From contig JBAIAA010000251.1 in NCBI GenBank assembly GCA_037893245.1, positions 2,647,001 to 2,711,000 of the forward strand: DNA of 64,000 nt, in the 5' to 3' direction. The stretch is from Crossaster papposus. Lineage: Eukaryota > Echinodermata > Asteroidea > Velatida > Solasteridae. Position 1 is the stretch's first letter. Each line of letters begins with the position of its first letter. A program made the position numbers and the translations under genes. Below are positions 10,886 to 21,317 of this stretch, piece by piece. Below the pieces are notes generated by a model. That model made no database searches and had not been told where the DNA came from. It saw only the letters and a list, made by a program, of their open reading frames with translations.

Positions 10886-11968
10886 TCAAACCTCTTGGGT
10901 GGTCTTTTCCCTTCTAGTTACAGGCCTAGTGTATGGGTTAACACTTTCCTCAACATCCTTCTCTTCGTCTGTATCTATCTGAGTACATGCATTATCATCA
11001 GTCTGCATTTGCTCATTATCGCCTTGTGGTTCATTATACTTCTTTACATGTGTACTATTTCTCTTATATGTGACACCTTGTGGTGATTGTACTGTTACAC
11101 TATTGCCCCTTTTCTCAACAATTGTGTAGGGGTCAAATTTGAAAGGAGTAGTCATTTTGTCTTGTTTCATTTGTTTCACTAGTACTTTGTCCCCAGGTTT
11201 TAGATCATTTCCTTTTGCACCTCTTTTCTCATCTATGTACACTTTATTTTTGTATTTCTGTGTCGCATCTCTGTCTTTGACTTCCTCATCCAATCTGTGG
11301 TTTTCTAGATTTAACTGAGGCAGTTTTGTCCTTAACTTTCGACCAAACATCAGTTCGGCTGGAGCTACACCAGTCGTACTATGTGGAGTAGTTCTGTATG
11401 CAAACAGATATGTTCGAATTTCCTTCTTCCAATCACGCGACTCAGCTGTTGCAATTCTGATGCGTTTCATTACAGACCGATTTTGTCTCTCTACCTCTCC
11501 ATTAGCCGCTGGGTGTAGCGGGGTAACTGCCCTATGACAGATGTCATTATCCTTCAAATAATCTTCAAACAACTGTGACCGAAATTGAGGCCCGTTGTCT
11601 GATGTGACTGACATTGGTAAACCATGCCTACTGAACATATTCTCCAATGCTTCTATGATGTGCTCACTCGAGGTATCCTTAATGATCTCAATCTCATAAT
11701 ACCTACTATAGTAATCGACTACCACAAACACGTAATGTTTAGAAGGAAGTGGCCCCAATAAGTCAATAGCTAGGTCTTGCCATGGCCCTGTTGGCATTTG
11801 TGTAGCTTGCATTGGTTCAGGACTCGGCATGGCCCCAGTAATCTGACACCCATGACATGACTGCACAAATTTCTCAACGTCTTTTTCCATTCCGGGCCAC
11901 CACACTTTTGTCCTAAGTCTCTGCTTTGTGCCGACTATACCTGTGTGACCTTGATGTGCTAACTCCAC
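10886..11968 (-). CDS. Integrase part of the outer Gypsy polyprotein
   Basis: The 360-residue frame begins in the HHCC zinc-binding domain (HTGIV, then CHGC) and continues through the DDE core. The core shows D in AIDLLGPLP, TSDNGPQF and NGEVERQNR, in that order. A basic C-terminal tail with DPYTIVEKRGNSV resembles the Gypsy C-terminal integrase domain. The frame is continuous with 17024-20054 once the nested element and one ACCTC copy are removed, so the integrase was split between RNase H and the zinc domain. The apparent first residue is a GTG inside the original frame and not a real start. Confidence 0.93.
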   Translation of the reverse strand: MELAHQGHTGIVGTKQRLRTKVWWPGMEKDVEKFVQSCHGCQITGAMPSPEPMQATQMPTGPWQDLAIDLLGPLPSKHYVFVVVDYYSRYYEIEIIKDTSSEHIIEALENMFSRHGLPMSVTSDNGPQFRSQLFEDYLKDNDICHRAVTPLHPAANGEVERQNRSVMKRIRIATAESRDWKKEIRTYLFAYRTTPHSTTGVAPAELMFGRKLRTKLPQLNLENHRLDEEVKDRDATQKYKNKVYIDEKRGAKGNDLKPGDKVLVKQMKQDKMTTPFKFDPYTIVEKRGNSVTVQSPQGVTYKRNSTHVKKYNEPQGDNEQMQTDDNACTQIDTDEEKDVEESVNPYTRPVTRREKTTQEV

Positions 11969-11975
11969 ACACCTC

Positions 11976-12099
11976 TGTGATGTTTGGAACAGACTATGGA
12001 CACGGATTTAAGAGTAACTGTTTTATTCAGGATCGCACATGATAGTGTTCCCTGGTCCCAGATATACAACAACAGAGGGCGCTGTTCAACTACACTACA
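11976..12099 (-). repeat. 3' LTR of inner Gypsy
   Basis: This 124-bp direct repeat equals 16900-17023. It is unusually short for an LTR and ends in CTACA like the outer family. Confidence 0.95.
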
Positions 12100-12558
12100 T
12101 TCACCCTCTTTCTTTAGATAAATGGATATATAACACTTAAACTTGGAAAGGTGTGCCAGTGGATAATTTAAATGAAAAGTTGCAAAAGGGTTTTCTGCTT
12201 GAGTTAACTGAGTCTGTTAAAACATTTAATATGTGTGATAAGTTGGAAGTAATAAAATGAAATAATTTTTTTTTTAAATAAGAATGAGTCGTCTCCTTTA
12301 ATTTAATTTAAATACACTTTTCTGTTCTCTATCTTTTTTTCTTTTTTTTCTTTTTTTTTTAACAACTCAAAATCCTTTTTTTTTTTTTTTTTGAAACTTT
12401 TTAACTTTAACATTTTGAACTTAGAAACTGTTAAACTTTGAAAACTGGAAACTTTAGAAGGTTTTGCCTAAAATTGGCTGAGAGTGTGATTTGGCCTATT
12501 TTGTAGTTGGGATAGGTTTGATGCAAATGAGCAAATAAATTTGCAGTCTGCACAGAGT

Positions 12559-15500
12559 TCACTGAACATAGTCCTTGAATCGCACTGGAGGCTTGCGAAC
12601 TCGTGTGGATCGACGAAGACTGGACTTCAGTTTAGGACTATCTTCAAGGACTTCCGGAGATTTGACGGGAGATTGAGGATCTTGGGATGACTGCGGATCA
12701 GTGACTACAGGTACATGTATGTCGTCTGTGAGGTCATCACTTTCGCCGTCTTCTGGGGTGTGGGGGATAGGGGGTGGGGCTTGGACCTTTTTGAAGTGAG
12801 AGACGTTTCGTCTGGTTACTTTGTCTCCTCTTGTGGCTTCCACCATGTTTCCTCTTCTCATCGTGACTTGGAAGGGTTTGGGGTTGAATGGTGAGGTGTG
12901 TTTGGATTGTTTGGGTTGACGCACAAGGACTACGTCTCCTGTCTGGATGTTTGACGGTTTGGCAAAGAGGCGAGTGTCAGCGAGTGTCTTCATTTTCGAT
13001 TTCTGCTGGGCATCTCGTTCTCGCAAAGAGTCATCGCGACTGTGTGGACGCATAGGAGACTGGATCTCTGGTAGCTCACATTTCAGCTTTCTGGAGTTGA
13101 GTGCTTCGCAGGGGGATAGGTTTGTTGAGGAATGAGGAGTAGCTCTGTACTGGCGAAGGAATTTATGTAACTGTTGTTTCCAGCTTACACCTTCAGTCTC
13201 GGCGATGCGTATGACTTTTCCTAGTGTTCTGTTTAGTCGCTCTACTTCTCCGTTGGCTCTTGGCCATAGTGGGGTGACTCGTCGATGTGTAAAACCAAGA
13301 TATGATGCGAATTTTGCAAACTCATGTCCATGAAATGGAGGACCGTTGTCTGTCTTGACTATGTCTGGAATCCCTTGCCGAGCAAAGATCACATCCAGCT
13401 TCGGAATGGTTGCTCTGGCTGAAGTAGAACTCACAATCTCAACTTCTGGGAATCTGCTATACTCGTCAACGACAACAAGTAAGTATTCACCGGATGCGTA
13501 CGGGCCAGTGAAATCTAAAGCAACTTCTTTCCATGGAGCGGAAGGTAACGATGTCATTTTCAATGGCTCAGGACGTTCTGCACTGCTTGTCGTTGCTGCT
13601 TGGCATGGTAGGCATTGCTTCACTTTGTCTTCAACCATTCTGTCAATACCTGGAAACCAAACTTTCTCTCTGATGAGGCTCTTAGTCTTGACGATTCCTT
13701 GGTGACTGGCATGTGCCAACTCGATAATGGTGGGTTGCAGGGATGCGGGAATCGTTAAGCGGTTTCCTCTCAGAATTGCACCATTGCAGATTGTAAGCTC
13801 GCTTCGAACTGGTTTGTATGGACGCATGTCTACGTCATCCCAATCGTGTGACTTTCCGGATTGGATGGTTGTCATCAGTTTCTGCATGATGCCATCGTTT
13901 GCTGTTTCAGCACGGACGTCCTCTAGAGTTACAGCTTTTGGGACTGCATTGTTACAGATGTAGTTGATGTAGTCTTCTGCTACTGACTTGTTAGGAGCTT
14001 GGGACCCGGGGTGTCTACTGATGAAGTCAGCTGGGTTTTCATCATCTTTTCCCGGCTTGTACACAATGTCACAATCATATGACATTGTACGCAGTCGCCA
14101 GCGATCGATTCTGGGAGAAGTTGGCCTGCTGCTCTTGAAGATTCCAAGGAGAGGCTTGTGGTCTGTGATTATGCGAAAATGGGCACCAAAGACGTAGAGA
14201 TGAAAACGCTCTATGGACCAGACCACTCCTAGCATCTCACGCTCTGTTTGGGAATATCTTGATTCTACATCTGACAGTGTACGACTGGCGTACGAGACAA
14301 TCTTTCCATCTTGTGACAACATTGCGCCTAGTCCTACTGGACTTGCATCCACGATGATATCTGTCGGTTTGCGAGGGTCAAAGTACTCCATGACATTCGT
14401 GTTTGTCAGGATACTTTTCAGTTCGTTGAATGATGAGATTTCCTTCTGTTCCCACTTCCACTTGGAGTCTAGATGGGTAAGGGCGCGAAGGGGGTTAGTG
14501 ACCGTTGCATAGTTGGGGATAAATCGTGAGACATATGATGCTAAACCGAGGAAAGACTTGACTTCTTTGGCATTCTTGGGGGGTGTTGCATTGATGAGGG
14601 CCTCAATTTTCTTTGTGTCTGGTGCGATGCCATCTCCACTGAACGTGTGTCCGTAGAACTTAACTTCTGGTTGTGCGAACTTGCATTTGCTCTTGTTCAG
14701 TCTGGCGTTGTGGCTCTGGAGTCTGTCAAGAACAGCTTTCAGGTTTCTATCGTGTTCTTGTTGATCTTTGCCGTAGACAAGAATGTCATCTGATACATTC
14801 CTGCATCCACTCAGGCCAGTAAGAAGTTGTGCCACGGCTGACTGGAATATCTCAGAGGCAGCGTTGATACCAAACATCAAACGCTTGTAGCGGAAGAGAC
14901 CGACATGGGTGCTGAAGGTTGTGATGTTGCGGCATTCTTTTTCCAGTTCAAACTGGTGGTAGCCCGCTGTCATGTCTAGTGTGCTGAAGACTGTACACCC
15001 ATTGAGGTCAGTGATGATGTCATCAAGGGTAGGCATGGGGTGTCGTTCTCGTTGGACTGCGCGATTGGCTTCTCTCATGTCGACGCAGATTCTGATTTCA
15101 CCTGAGGGCTTTGGAACGACAAGAATTGGGCTCACCCATGGGGTAGGACCCTCAATTCTCTCTATGATGTCTTCACCTTCCAGTCGCCGGAGCTCACGCT
15201 CAACATCTTTGCGTGTGTGAAAGGGTATGCGACGATGCTTTTGTTGCTTCGGTTTTACACCAGGGTCGATGTGAAGAGAGATCTTGACATCTTTGATTTT
15301 CCCAATGCCAGAAAACAAATCGCCATACTGCTGCATTATCTGAGCATGTGTCATGGCAGTGGCGGTTGGTGTTCGCTGTGGCTGATCTGGTTGGAGATTG
15401 CAGGTTACATGGTCTGCATTGAGGGAGATCAGCTTCAGTTGTTTGGCAGTTGCAAAAGATAGCAGGTTGCAACTGTGTGTGTTGACAATGTGGAACTTGG

Positions 15501-16653
15501 TAGAGCAAAAGTTGGGACCGACTCTTACTTCAGCTTCGATGACACCTAGCACTGGTAGGGGTGTTTTTGTACCGTAGGCGAATATTCTGGAAGTAGCTTT
15601 TCGTGTCTTGAGTGTCTGCCCACTACTTCGAAGGAGATCAATGGATTTAGAGTCTAACACATTGACGGATGCTCCTGAATCTATCATGGCAGATAGGGTA
15701 GTGTTGCCGATAGTCATTTTGCAGGTAGGTAGATTAGCAACATGAATGACGTAAACGCTGCCACGTTGGTTGGCGAAGATGTAGTCATTGTCAGAGTCAT
15801 CTTGTTCTATGACGTTGACTTTTGCTGATGCTGATCGGCATACGGAATCAAAGTGTCCGATTTTTTCACAATTTCGACACTTTTTTCCTTTGGCTGGACA
15901 GGTTCCGGTATGGGGATAGATTCCTCCACAAAAGTAACACGTACGGTTGGGGCGTTGTGGTTGATTTTGGCGTGGTGGATGGCGGTACCTGGATTTGGAT
16001 CGGCCTCGGCTCTGTGATGCATTTCGCTGTCGGGGAGGGCGGGGCTTGAAGGACTTGCTTGTGTATGCCCTGTCACGTCTGCTTCTACCATCATCGGACT
16101 TTGTGATAGCATTTGTTGTTTCAGCTCTCCCTGCTTCTACAGCGTCAGCCTCTCGTTCGCTTGTCTCGAGGGCACGACCACTGGAAAGTAAGTTTTCCAG
16201 TGTCATTGGTTCACGCAGAGCACGTCTTCGGAGGCGTTGTGATTGGCAACTGAGGATGATTTGTGCACTGATTTCTTTGTCGACATCCTGGAACTCACAC
16301 GTCTGGGCAAGTTGACGCAGTCGAGTATGGTACGTATCGAGAGTTTCAGTTTTGCCCTGTTTGGCCTGCCTGAACTGATATACCTCGTAGGCTATGTTAT
16401 GTCGAGGATTGAAGTATTTTGTCAGGTGCTCAGTTGCTGAATTGTAATCATCTCCAACATCCTGGAGTGTTTCAAACACTTCATCAACATCTGTACCCGC
16501 ATAGTGTAACAGTAGAGCACGTTTTCGATTGTCATCTTTTATGTCCATGGCCACCATTAGCCGTTCAAATCTCTGGAGCCACTTCTTCCAGCGAGGACCA
16601 GCATTAGCATCTTGATGAATGTCAAATCTTGGAAAAACAGGTAGCAGTGCCAT
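12559..16653 (-). CDS. Intact Gypsy gag-pol polyprotein, 1364 residues
   Basis: A single open frame runs from ATG 16653. Domains in order: capsid-like gag (1-230), zinc knuckles (239-272, CYFCGG and CRNCEKIGHF), aspartic protease (MIDSGASVN, catalytic D325), reverse transcriptase (ICVDMREAN near 522-530; polymerase motif NVSDDILVYG with SDD at 621-623), RNase H (VDASPVGLGAM near 769; TDHKPL near 830), integrase zinc domain (HASHQG with CLPC, 981-1018), and integrase core with D1047, D1102 and E1138 in the expected spacing. A basic tail ends RKPPVRFKDYVQ. No stop or frameshift is present. Gag and Pol share one frame, so no frameshift signal is needed. The product assembles particles, reverse transcribes its RNA and integrates the copy. 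Confidence 0.97.
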   Translation of the reverse strand: MALLPVFPRFDIHQDANAGPRWKKWLQRFERLMVAMDIKDDNRKRALLLHYAGTDVDEVFETLQDVGDDYNSATEHLTKYFNPRHNIAYEVYQFRQAKQGKTETLDTYHTRLRQLAQTCEFQDVDKEISAQIILSCQSQRLRRRALREPMTLENLLSSGRALETSEREADAVEAGRAETTNAITKSDDGRSRRDRAYTSKSFKPRPPRQRNASQSRGRSKSRYRHPPRQNQPQRPNRTCYFCGGIYPHTGTCPAKGKKCRNCEKIGHFDSVCRSASAKVNVIEQDDSDNDYIFANQRGSVYVIHVANLPTCKMTIGNTTLSAMIDSGASVNVLDSKSIDLLRSSGQTLKTRKATSRIFAYGTKTPLPVLGVIEAEVRVGPNFCSTKFHIVNTHSCNLLSFATAKQLKLISLNADHVTCNLQPDQPQRTPTATAMTHAQIMQQYGDLFSGIGKIKDVKISLHIDPGVKPKQQKHRRIPFHTRKDVERELRRLEGEDIIERIEGPTPWVSPILVVPKPSGEIRICVDMREANRAVQRERHPMPTLDDIITDLNGCTVFSTLDMTAGYHQFELEKECRNITTFSTHVGLFRYKRLMFGINAASEIFQSAVAQLLTGLSGCRNVSDDILVYGKDQQEHDRNLKAVLDRLQSHNARLNKSKCKFAQPEVKFYGHTFSGDGIAPDTKKIEALINATPPKNAKEVKSFLGLASYVSRFIPNYATVTNPLRALTHLDSKWKWEQKEISSFNELKSILTNTNVMEYFDPRKPTDIIVDASPVGLGAMLSQDGKIVSYASRTLSDVESRYSQTEREMLGVVWSIERFHLYVFGAHFRIITDHKPLLGIFKSSRPTSPRIDRWRLRTMSYDCDIVYKPGKDDENPADFISRHPGSQAPNKSVAEDYINYICNNAVPKAVTLEDVRAETANDGIMQKLMTTIQSGKSHDWDDVDMRPYKPVRSELTICNGAILRGNRLTIPASLQPTIIELAHASHQGIVKTKSLIREKVWFPGIDRMVEDKVKQCLPCQAATTSSAERPEPLKMTSLPSAPWKEVALDFTGPYASGEYLLVVVDEYSRFPEVEIVSSTSARATIPKLDVIFARQGIPDIVKTDNGPPFHGHEFAKFASYLGFTHRRVTPLWPRANGEVERLNRTLGKVIRIAETEGVSWKQQLHKFLRQYRATPHSSTNLSPCEALNSRKLKCELPEIQSPMRPHSRDDSLRERDAQQKSKMKTLADTRLFAKPSNIQTGDVVLVRQPKQSKHTSPFNPKPFQVTMRRGNMVEATRGDKVTRRNVSHFKKVQAPPPIPHTPEDGESDDLTDDIHVPVVTDPQSSQDPQSPVKSPEVLEDSPKLKSSLRRSTRVRKPPVRFKDYVQ

Positions 16654-16876
16654 GCTTTAGTTTGCGATAGCGATATTCAATGAGCACTGTGAAACTGTCG
16701 AGATAATGTTCTGTACAGCGTTGGTGTAACAGAGTTCACGTTAACCAGTTACGGTATGGATTTACAGTTCTGCTTTCCGATTATTTCTTCAAAAGAAACG
16801 TTCTATTCAACGAGTGTAAGACTCACCACGTTGATACTGGTTGATGCAAAGGATAGCTGGATCAGTTTTTTGTTAG

Positions 16877-16898
16877 TTCGATCCCGTACTCGTCGCCA
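16877..16898 (-). promoter_or_regulatory. Primer binding site of inner Gypsy, tRNA-Ser type
   Basis: On the plus strand the bases read as the T arm and 3' end of a tRNA (GTTCGATCCC, then CTCGTCGCCA). From memory this resembles metazoan tRNA-Ser(GCT). It lies one base from the 5' LTR. Confidence 0.75.
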
Positions 16899-16899
16899 A

Positions 16900-17023
16900 T
16901 GTGATGTTTGGAACAGACTATGGACACGGATTTAAGAGTAACTGTTTTATTCAGGATCGCACATGATAGTGTTCCCTGGTCCCAGATATACAACAACAGA
17001 GGGCGCTGTTCAACTACACTACA
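16900..17023 (-). repeat. 5' LTR of inner Gypsy
   Basis: This 124-bp direct repeat equals 11976-12099 and is followed by the ACCTC duplication at 17024. Confidence 0.95.
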
Positions 17024-20000
17024 ACCTCATCCTTAACTGCCGTGGAATAACGAGTCTAGTACCCCTCACAACAAGATGGCCCACACAACTAAGTTCATTT
17101 CTGATTGCCGCAAAATGAACATTTGATCTGTCCCATTTATTTTCTTTGAGACATCTCTGAATACTGACAAGTTCGTCATCTATCTTTGACGCTTCTTCAA
17201 CTTCTCTAGTTGACATTGCTGCAGGTGTCGCTTCTTTTGCCACAAATCTCACATAATCCTCAGTCTGTGTCTGTAACTCACTGGGTTTTCTCTCACTCGT
17301 CCCTATCAATCGTGACAATGCATCCGCAATGTTTTCTCGGCCAGGCTGGTATCGGACTTTAAATGTGTACGGCATAAGTCGGAGTACCCATCGCTCAATT
17401 CTCGCACTTGGCCTCGATTTTGGACCATATAGCACTTCCAATGGTCGATGATCAGTGACAAGCTCAAACTGAATCCCATAGAGATAAATATGGAACTTTT
17501 CACAAGCCCACACTACTGCTAAAGCCTCTTTTTCTGTCGTTGAATATCTTGTTTCACAATCTGTGAGCATACGGCTTGCATAACAAATGACTCGCATTTC
17601 GCCCTGATATTCTTGCACTAAGACCGCACCCAGTCCGACATTACTGGCATCTGTTATGACTCGAGTACAAGTCGCATCCATTCGGAAGTGTCCCAGCGTT
17701 TCTACTTTTGACAGACAATCTCTGAGCTTCTCAAAACTTTCTTGTTGTTCCTCTCCCCATACAAATTGGACATTACTACGGACCAAACGACGGAGTGGTT
17801 CTGTCACAGTCGCCAAATCAGGTATGTACCTTGCTGAAAAGTTTACTAACCCCAGGAAACTCTTCACCTCTGCAGCATTCATTGGCCTTCTAGCATTTTT
17901 CATTGCCTTGACACGCTCCTCTGTTGGCCCAATTCCACAATTCGACAAAATATGACCCATGAATGTGATTCTTTCCATACCAAACTCACATTTGTCTGGA
18001 TTCAAGGTAAGCGATTTGTCTTTCAAGCGCTCTAGAACTTGTTTCAATCTCCGGTCATGTTCCTCTTTGTTACAGCCATACACCACAATGTCATCAGAAA
18101 TATTCTGAACACCCTCAATATCATTAAGCACTTGGGAAATTACCTGCTGATATTTTTCCGGTGCCGAATTAATCCCAAACATCAACCGCTTATATTGATA
18201 CAGCCCTTGGTGGGTCACAAAAGTTGTGATCCCACGCGACTCTTCATCTAATTCAATCTGGTGATATCCATATTTTAAGTCGAGTTTACTGAACACTTCT
18301 GCCCCATTCATGTTGTACAGTATTTCATCTACAGTAGGGATTGGGTGACGTTCCCTAATAATTGCTGTGTTCGGTTGTCTCATATCCACACACAATCTGA
18401 TGTCCCCATTAGGTTTTGGTACCACTATCACAGGGCTAACCCATGGTGTTGGTTTGAGTACTTTCTCAATTATGTCAAGATTTTCTAGCTCTTCTAGTTT
18501 TTCATCTACCTTTTGCCTTAGGCTATATGGAATTCTATACATTCTCTGGGCAACTGGCTGTACTGTCTCATCAATATGCAAGGTCAACTTGTAATCCTTA
18601 AGCTTCCCTACACCTTCAAAACACTCTTTATATTCATTGCGTAGATCAACATGGTTTACACCGAGTTTCAATACTCCCAACTGTTGTGCAGTTTCTTTAC
18701 CCAACAATGCTGGTCCAACCCCTTTAAGCACATAAAAATCAGCCATTACTTCTTGACTACAAGCGCTACCTTTTCCGTTCACTGAAACAACGGTACTGAA
18801 TTTCCCAATGAGATCTAGGGGATTTTCTGACCCATATGCATATAATTTCCTTGTGGTTTTCTCCGAACTGCAGGTTATTTTTTGTTTCTTCAGGTTTTCC
18901 CACGTATTTGCATCTATCAGATTAACGGTAGCACCGCTATCAATGATCACCTCAACTGGTATTTTTTGCTTACCCAGGCTTACATTCATCTTGTGCTCAT
19001 CATTGGACAAACAATTAACATCGTTGTCATCATTAACATGCCCAATTTGAAACGCATATGATTTAGAGTCTGAATCAGAGTCATTGTCCATGTCCACCAT
19101 GTGCACTCTTCCACGTCCACTTGGTTTCGGCTTACGTGTTCCTTCCTTATGTCGCCCTGACCATGCCGACGATGCATCTGGTTTGTCTCTTCTGGTTTCC
19201 GGGATGCCGTTTCCATTCTGTCCATATCGTTTCGTCTTGCAGCATGATGCAAAATGTCCTTGGGATCCACATTTATTGCAAGTCTTGTCTCGTGCTGGAC
19301 ACTCCCTGTCTTTTGCAAAATGTCCCTGTCGCCCACATCGGTAGCACTTGCTTTTGTAGCCACTCGTACTTGCAGTTGTACTGCTTCGTCCCTCGTATTT
19401 TGGCATGTTTGGCTTGTTCGTGTATTTATGCTGCACCGCATTCACTTGACCGTTGAGTCTAGAATCCATCTGTTTTGCCTGTCGATCTGTGACTTCTATT
19501 GTTGCCGCAATTGACCGTAACTGGTCCAATGTCAAGTCGTGTCCTTTGAGTAGCAACTTTGAACGAATCTTATGTGACCGGCATTTCTCGATTACTTGAT
19601 CTCTGATCTCCTCATCAGCCTGATGGAAATCACACCGCACTGCCCGCTGTCGCAAGCGAACAATAAACTGCTCTACTGTTTCGTCATCATTCTGAACCAA
19701 GCTTCGAAAACAATACCGTTCATATGGCACATTGATCTTGGGCTCAAAATGTTTGTTCAGCGTTTTTGTTGCTGTATCATAACTGTCGTTCCCTTCTGCT
19801 TCTTCCAAGGAAAAGAATATGTCTTGCACTTCCATCCCTGCGCAGTGCAGTAGCAAAGCTTTTTTCTGTTCTTTCTCTGTCACCCCCTTACCGGTGGAAT
19901 ACAGCTCAAATCCTCGCAGCCATCGTTTCCATGCAAGGCCCACGTTGCTAGGCTCTCCGTGCGGGTCGAATGTTTTCACTTGACTAATGTCACTGCCGTT

Positions 20001-20054
20001 TAGATTCATGTTTTCGTGTTTTTCGTCAATGTTAGCACGCAGATAATAGTCCAC
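17019..20054 (-). CDS. Gag-protease-RT-RNase H part of the outer Gypsy polyprotein
   Basis: The first ATG in frame is at about 20009 (the frame opens upstream with GTG), 50 bases from the primer site. Order of domains: a capsid-like region, two zinc knuckles (CYRCGRQGHFAKDREC and CNKCGSQGHFASCC), an aspartic protease with IDSGATVNLID, a reverse transcriptase (LCVDMRQPN, then NISDDIVVYG), and RNase H (TDASNVGLGAV, TDHRPLE). The SDD form of the polymerase motif is common in Mag-like Gypsy families. The frame runs into the nested LTR at 17024, where the native protein would continue into integrase. No stop or frameshift was seen. Confidence 0.93.
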   Translation of the reverse strand: MDYYLRANIDEKHENMNLNGSDISQVKTFDPHGEPSNVGLAWKRWLRGFELYSTGKGVTEKEQKKALLLHCAGMEVQDIFFSLEEAEGNDSYDTATKTLNKHFEPKINVPYERYCFRSLVQNDDETVEQFIVRLRQRAVRCDFHQADEEIRDQVIEKCRSHKIRSKLLLKGHDLTLDQLRSIAATIEVTDRQAKQMDSRLNGQVNAVQHKYTNKPNMPKYEGRSSTTASTSGYKSKCYRCGRQGHFAKDRECPARDKTCNKCGSQGHFASCCKTKRYGQNGNGIPETRRDKPDASSAWSGRHKEGTRKPKPSGRGRVHMVDMDNDSDSDSKSYAFQIGHVNDDNDVNCLSNDEHKMNVSLGKQKIPVEVIIDSGATVNLIDANTWENLKKQKITCSSEKTTRKLYAYGSENPLDLIGKFSTVVSVNGKGSACSQEVMADFYVLKGVGPALLGKETAQQLGVLKLGVNHVDLRNEYKECFEGVGKLKDYKLTLHIDETVQPVAQRMYRIPYSLRQKVDEKLEELENLDIIEKVLKPTPWVSPVIVVPKPNGDIRLCVDMRQPNTAIIRERHPIPTVDEILYNMNGAEVFSKLDLKYGYHQIELDEESRGITTFVTHQGLYQYKRLMFGINSAPEKYQQVISQVLNDIEGVQNISDDIVVYGCNKEEHDRRLKQVLERLKDKSLTLNPDKCEFGMERITFMGHILSNCGIGPTEERVKAMKNARRPMNAAEVKSFLGLVNFSARYIPDLATVTEPLRRLVRSNVQFVWGEEQQESFEKLRDCLSKVETLGHFRMDATCTRVITDASNVGLGAVLVQEYQGEMRVICYASRMLTDCETRYSTTEKEALAVVWACEKFHIYLYGIQFELVTDHRPLEVLYGPKSRPSARIERWVLRLMPYTFKVRYQPGRENIADALSRLIGTSERKPSELQTQTEDYVRFVAKEATPAAMSTREVEEASKIDDELVSIQRCLKENKWDRSNVHFAAIRNELSCVGHLVVRGTRLVIPRQLRMRL

Positions 20055-20060
20055 AATATC

Positions 20061-20070
20061 CTCGTCGCCA
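20061..20070 (-). promoter_or_regulatory. Primer binding site of outer Gypsy, tRNA-Ser type
   Basis: CTCGTCGCCA on the plus strand equals the 3' ten bases of the inner element's primer tRNA. It sits two bases from the 5' LTR. Complementarity beyond about 11 bases is lost. Confidence 0.7.
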
Positions 20071-20072
20071 AT

Positions 20073-20299
20073 TGAAGTGTTTGTGACTCAATAACGGATT
20101 AAACCAGACACGAATTGAATCTATATTTCCAGTCCTTTATTCTGCTCAGTTTTCCACACTAGTCTCAGTATCTCTGGCCACCATGATTGCCCGCCTCGTG
20201 TGTCCCTAAATCCCATAATAGTTACAGTGTATGAGGTCAACTGACTGGGGTCAACATTTGCATATTACATGTGCTCATGAATATATATCAGACACTACA
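20073..20299 (-). repeat. 5' LTR of outer Gypsy
   Basis: This 227-bp direct repeat partners 10232-10458 and is followed by the ACGGT target duplication at 20300. The tRNA-Ser primer site lies two bases to its left. Confidence 0.95.
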
Positions 20300-21317
20300 A
20301 CGGTCAACTGCCTTGCTCACAAGTCACATGTGCAGTACTCTGACCAAACGACCACAAAGCTGCAGCTAGGGTATGCACAAATCATAGGGGAAAAAAGGCA
20401 GTGAATATTTGATGGGCGATTAGGCCCAACGTTAACCTTATTACAGCCTATGAGGCTATAGGATATCAGCTCTTAATATACGGATTAATGTTTTATTCTT
20501 ACGTGGACATGCATCTTTGTGACATTTTAGCATCTTTTCTTTAGTCGAACTGCACTGGTTGTACTACTGGGAGAGTAAAGCGAACAATAACTGAAAGCCC
20601 CACGACATCTGAACGCAGATTCAGTAAGATGGGAAAACGGCCGGTGAAAACAAAGCTCAACTTTGATGCCAAATCGGTAAAACAAATTAACCTATTACTA
20701 TAGGCCTTAAAACATTTTACTGCATTGTTTTGCCTAACTTGAAAAAAAATTAAATACTAATATGAAGGAAAATTTCTCAATGCTGTCAGTATTTCATATT
20801 CCAACCGATAGTGATTTAATATGAGTAATGATTTGTACAGGGGCAAATTTAGTTTTGCAGAGAGACTGTGTCTGAAACTAACAAACCCCAATTTTGGACA
20901 AACTGCTGTTGCAACTACACGTACAGTAATATTTATGTATTAAAGGAGCCAATACAGTGAAAGTTTACCAGACAAACTCCTAATAGTATGGAATTAAGGA
21001 AGAAATATTAAACTGTTTCAAACATTACATTTTGTACCTTGCTTGTACTATTACAATCATATTTTATTTACTTGTTTCCTTGTTTTACATGTCACAAACA
21101 CTTTTATAACTATTTGAAACCATAACCACATGTACAATTGAAGGGTGCGATCCTTATTTCCGCAAAGATGAACAAAAGGAAATGAAGTCTTAGAATATGG
21201 ATTTCTTTTTAAATGCATGCAAGTTCCCTTTGCACAAACTGATAAAATTACAAAGGCTATTCCACTGAAAAATGCATCTTCGTTTATCATAAACAGTCTA
21301 TTGTTTGACAACAGTGA
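20300..21317. other. About 1 kb between the outer Gypsy and RecQ gene 1, no gene recognised
   Basis: The stretch is A/T-rich, single-copy within the window and lacks long frames. A short plus-strand segment at 20628-20675 reads MGKRPVKTKLNFDAKS and is followed by GTAAAA, so it could be a first exon, but nothing downstream supports it. Confidence 0.4.

Larger units (their letters stand above)
11976..17023 (-). mobile_element. Inner Gypsy/Ty3 retrotransposon, structurally complete, nested in the outer one
   Basis: LTRs of 124 bp at 11976-12099 and 16900-17023 appear identical and have TG...CA ends. The target duplication ACCTC is at 11971-11975 and 17024-17028. The sense polypurine tract (AAAGAAAGAGGGTGAA) abuts the 3' LTR at 12100. 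The primer site (16877-16898 on the plus strand) reads as a tRNA-Ser 3' end. The internal region carries one intact gag-pol frame. Identical LTRs plus an intact frame make this the most likely mobile copy in the window. Positions 12100-12558 are the A/T-rich 3' untranslated part and hold no gene. Confidence 0.97.
10232..20299 (-). mobile_element. Outer Gypsy/Ty3 retrotransposon (Mag-like), interrupted by a nested Gypsy
   Basis: LTRs of 227 bp at 10232-10458 and 20073-20299 begin TG, end CA and look identical. The target duplication ACGGT is at 10227-10231 and 20300-20304. The element reads on the minus strand. A purine-rich tract (AAAGGGAGGAGA in sense) abuts the 3' LTR at 10459. The primer site next to the 5' LTR matches the 3' end of tRNA-Ser (CTCGTCGCCA on the plus strand, 20061-20070). 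The only damage is a second Gypsy element at 11976-17023 with duplicated ACCTC. Without it, gag-pol would be one open frame of about 1360 residues. Confidence 0.95.

Noticed and set aside
13346..16440. Plus-strand frames opposite the inner Gypsy polyprotein
   Set aside because: They are antisense shadows of a strongly coding minus-strand frame and have no protein motifs.
20628..20675. First exon of a plus-strand gene
   Set aside because: A 16-codon start followed by GTAAAA is plausible, but there is no continuation within reach and no homology that I recognise.
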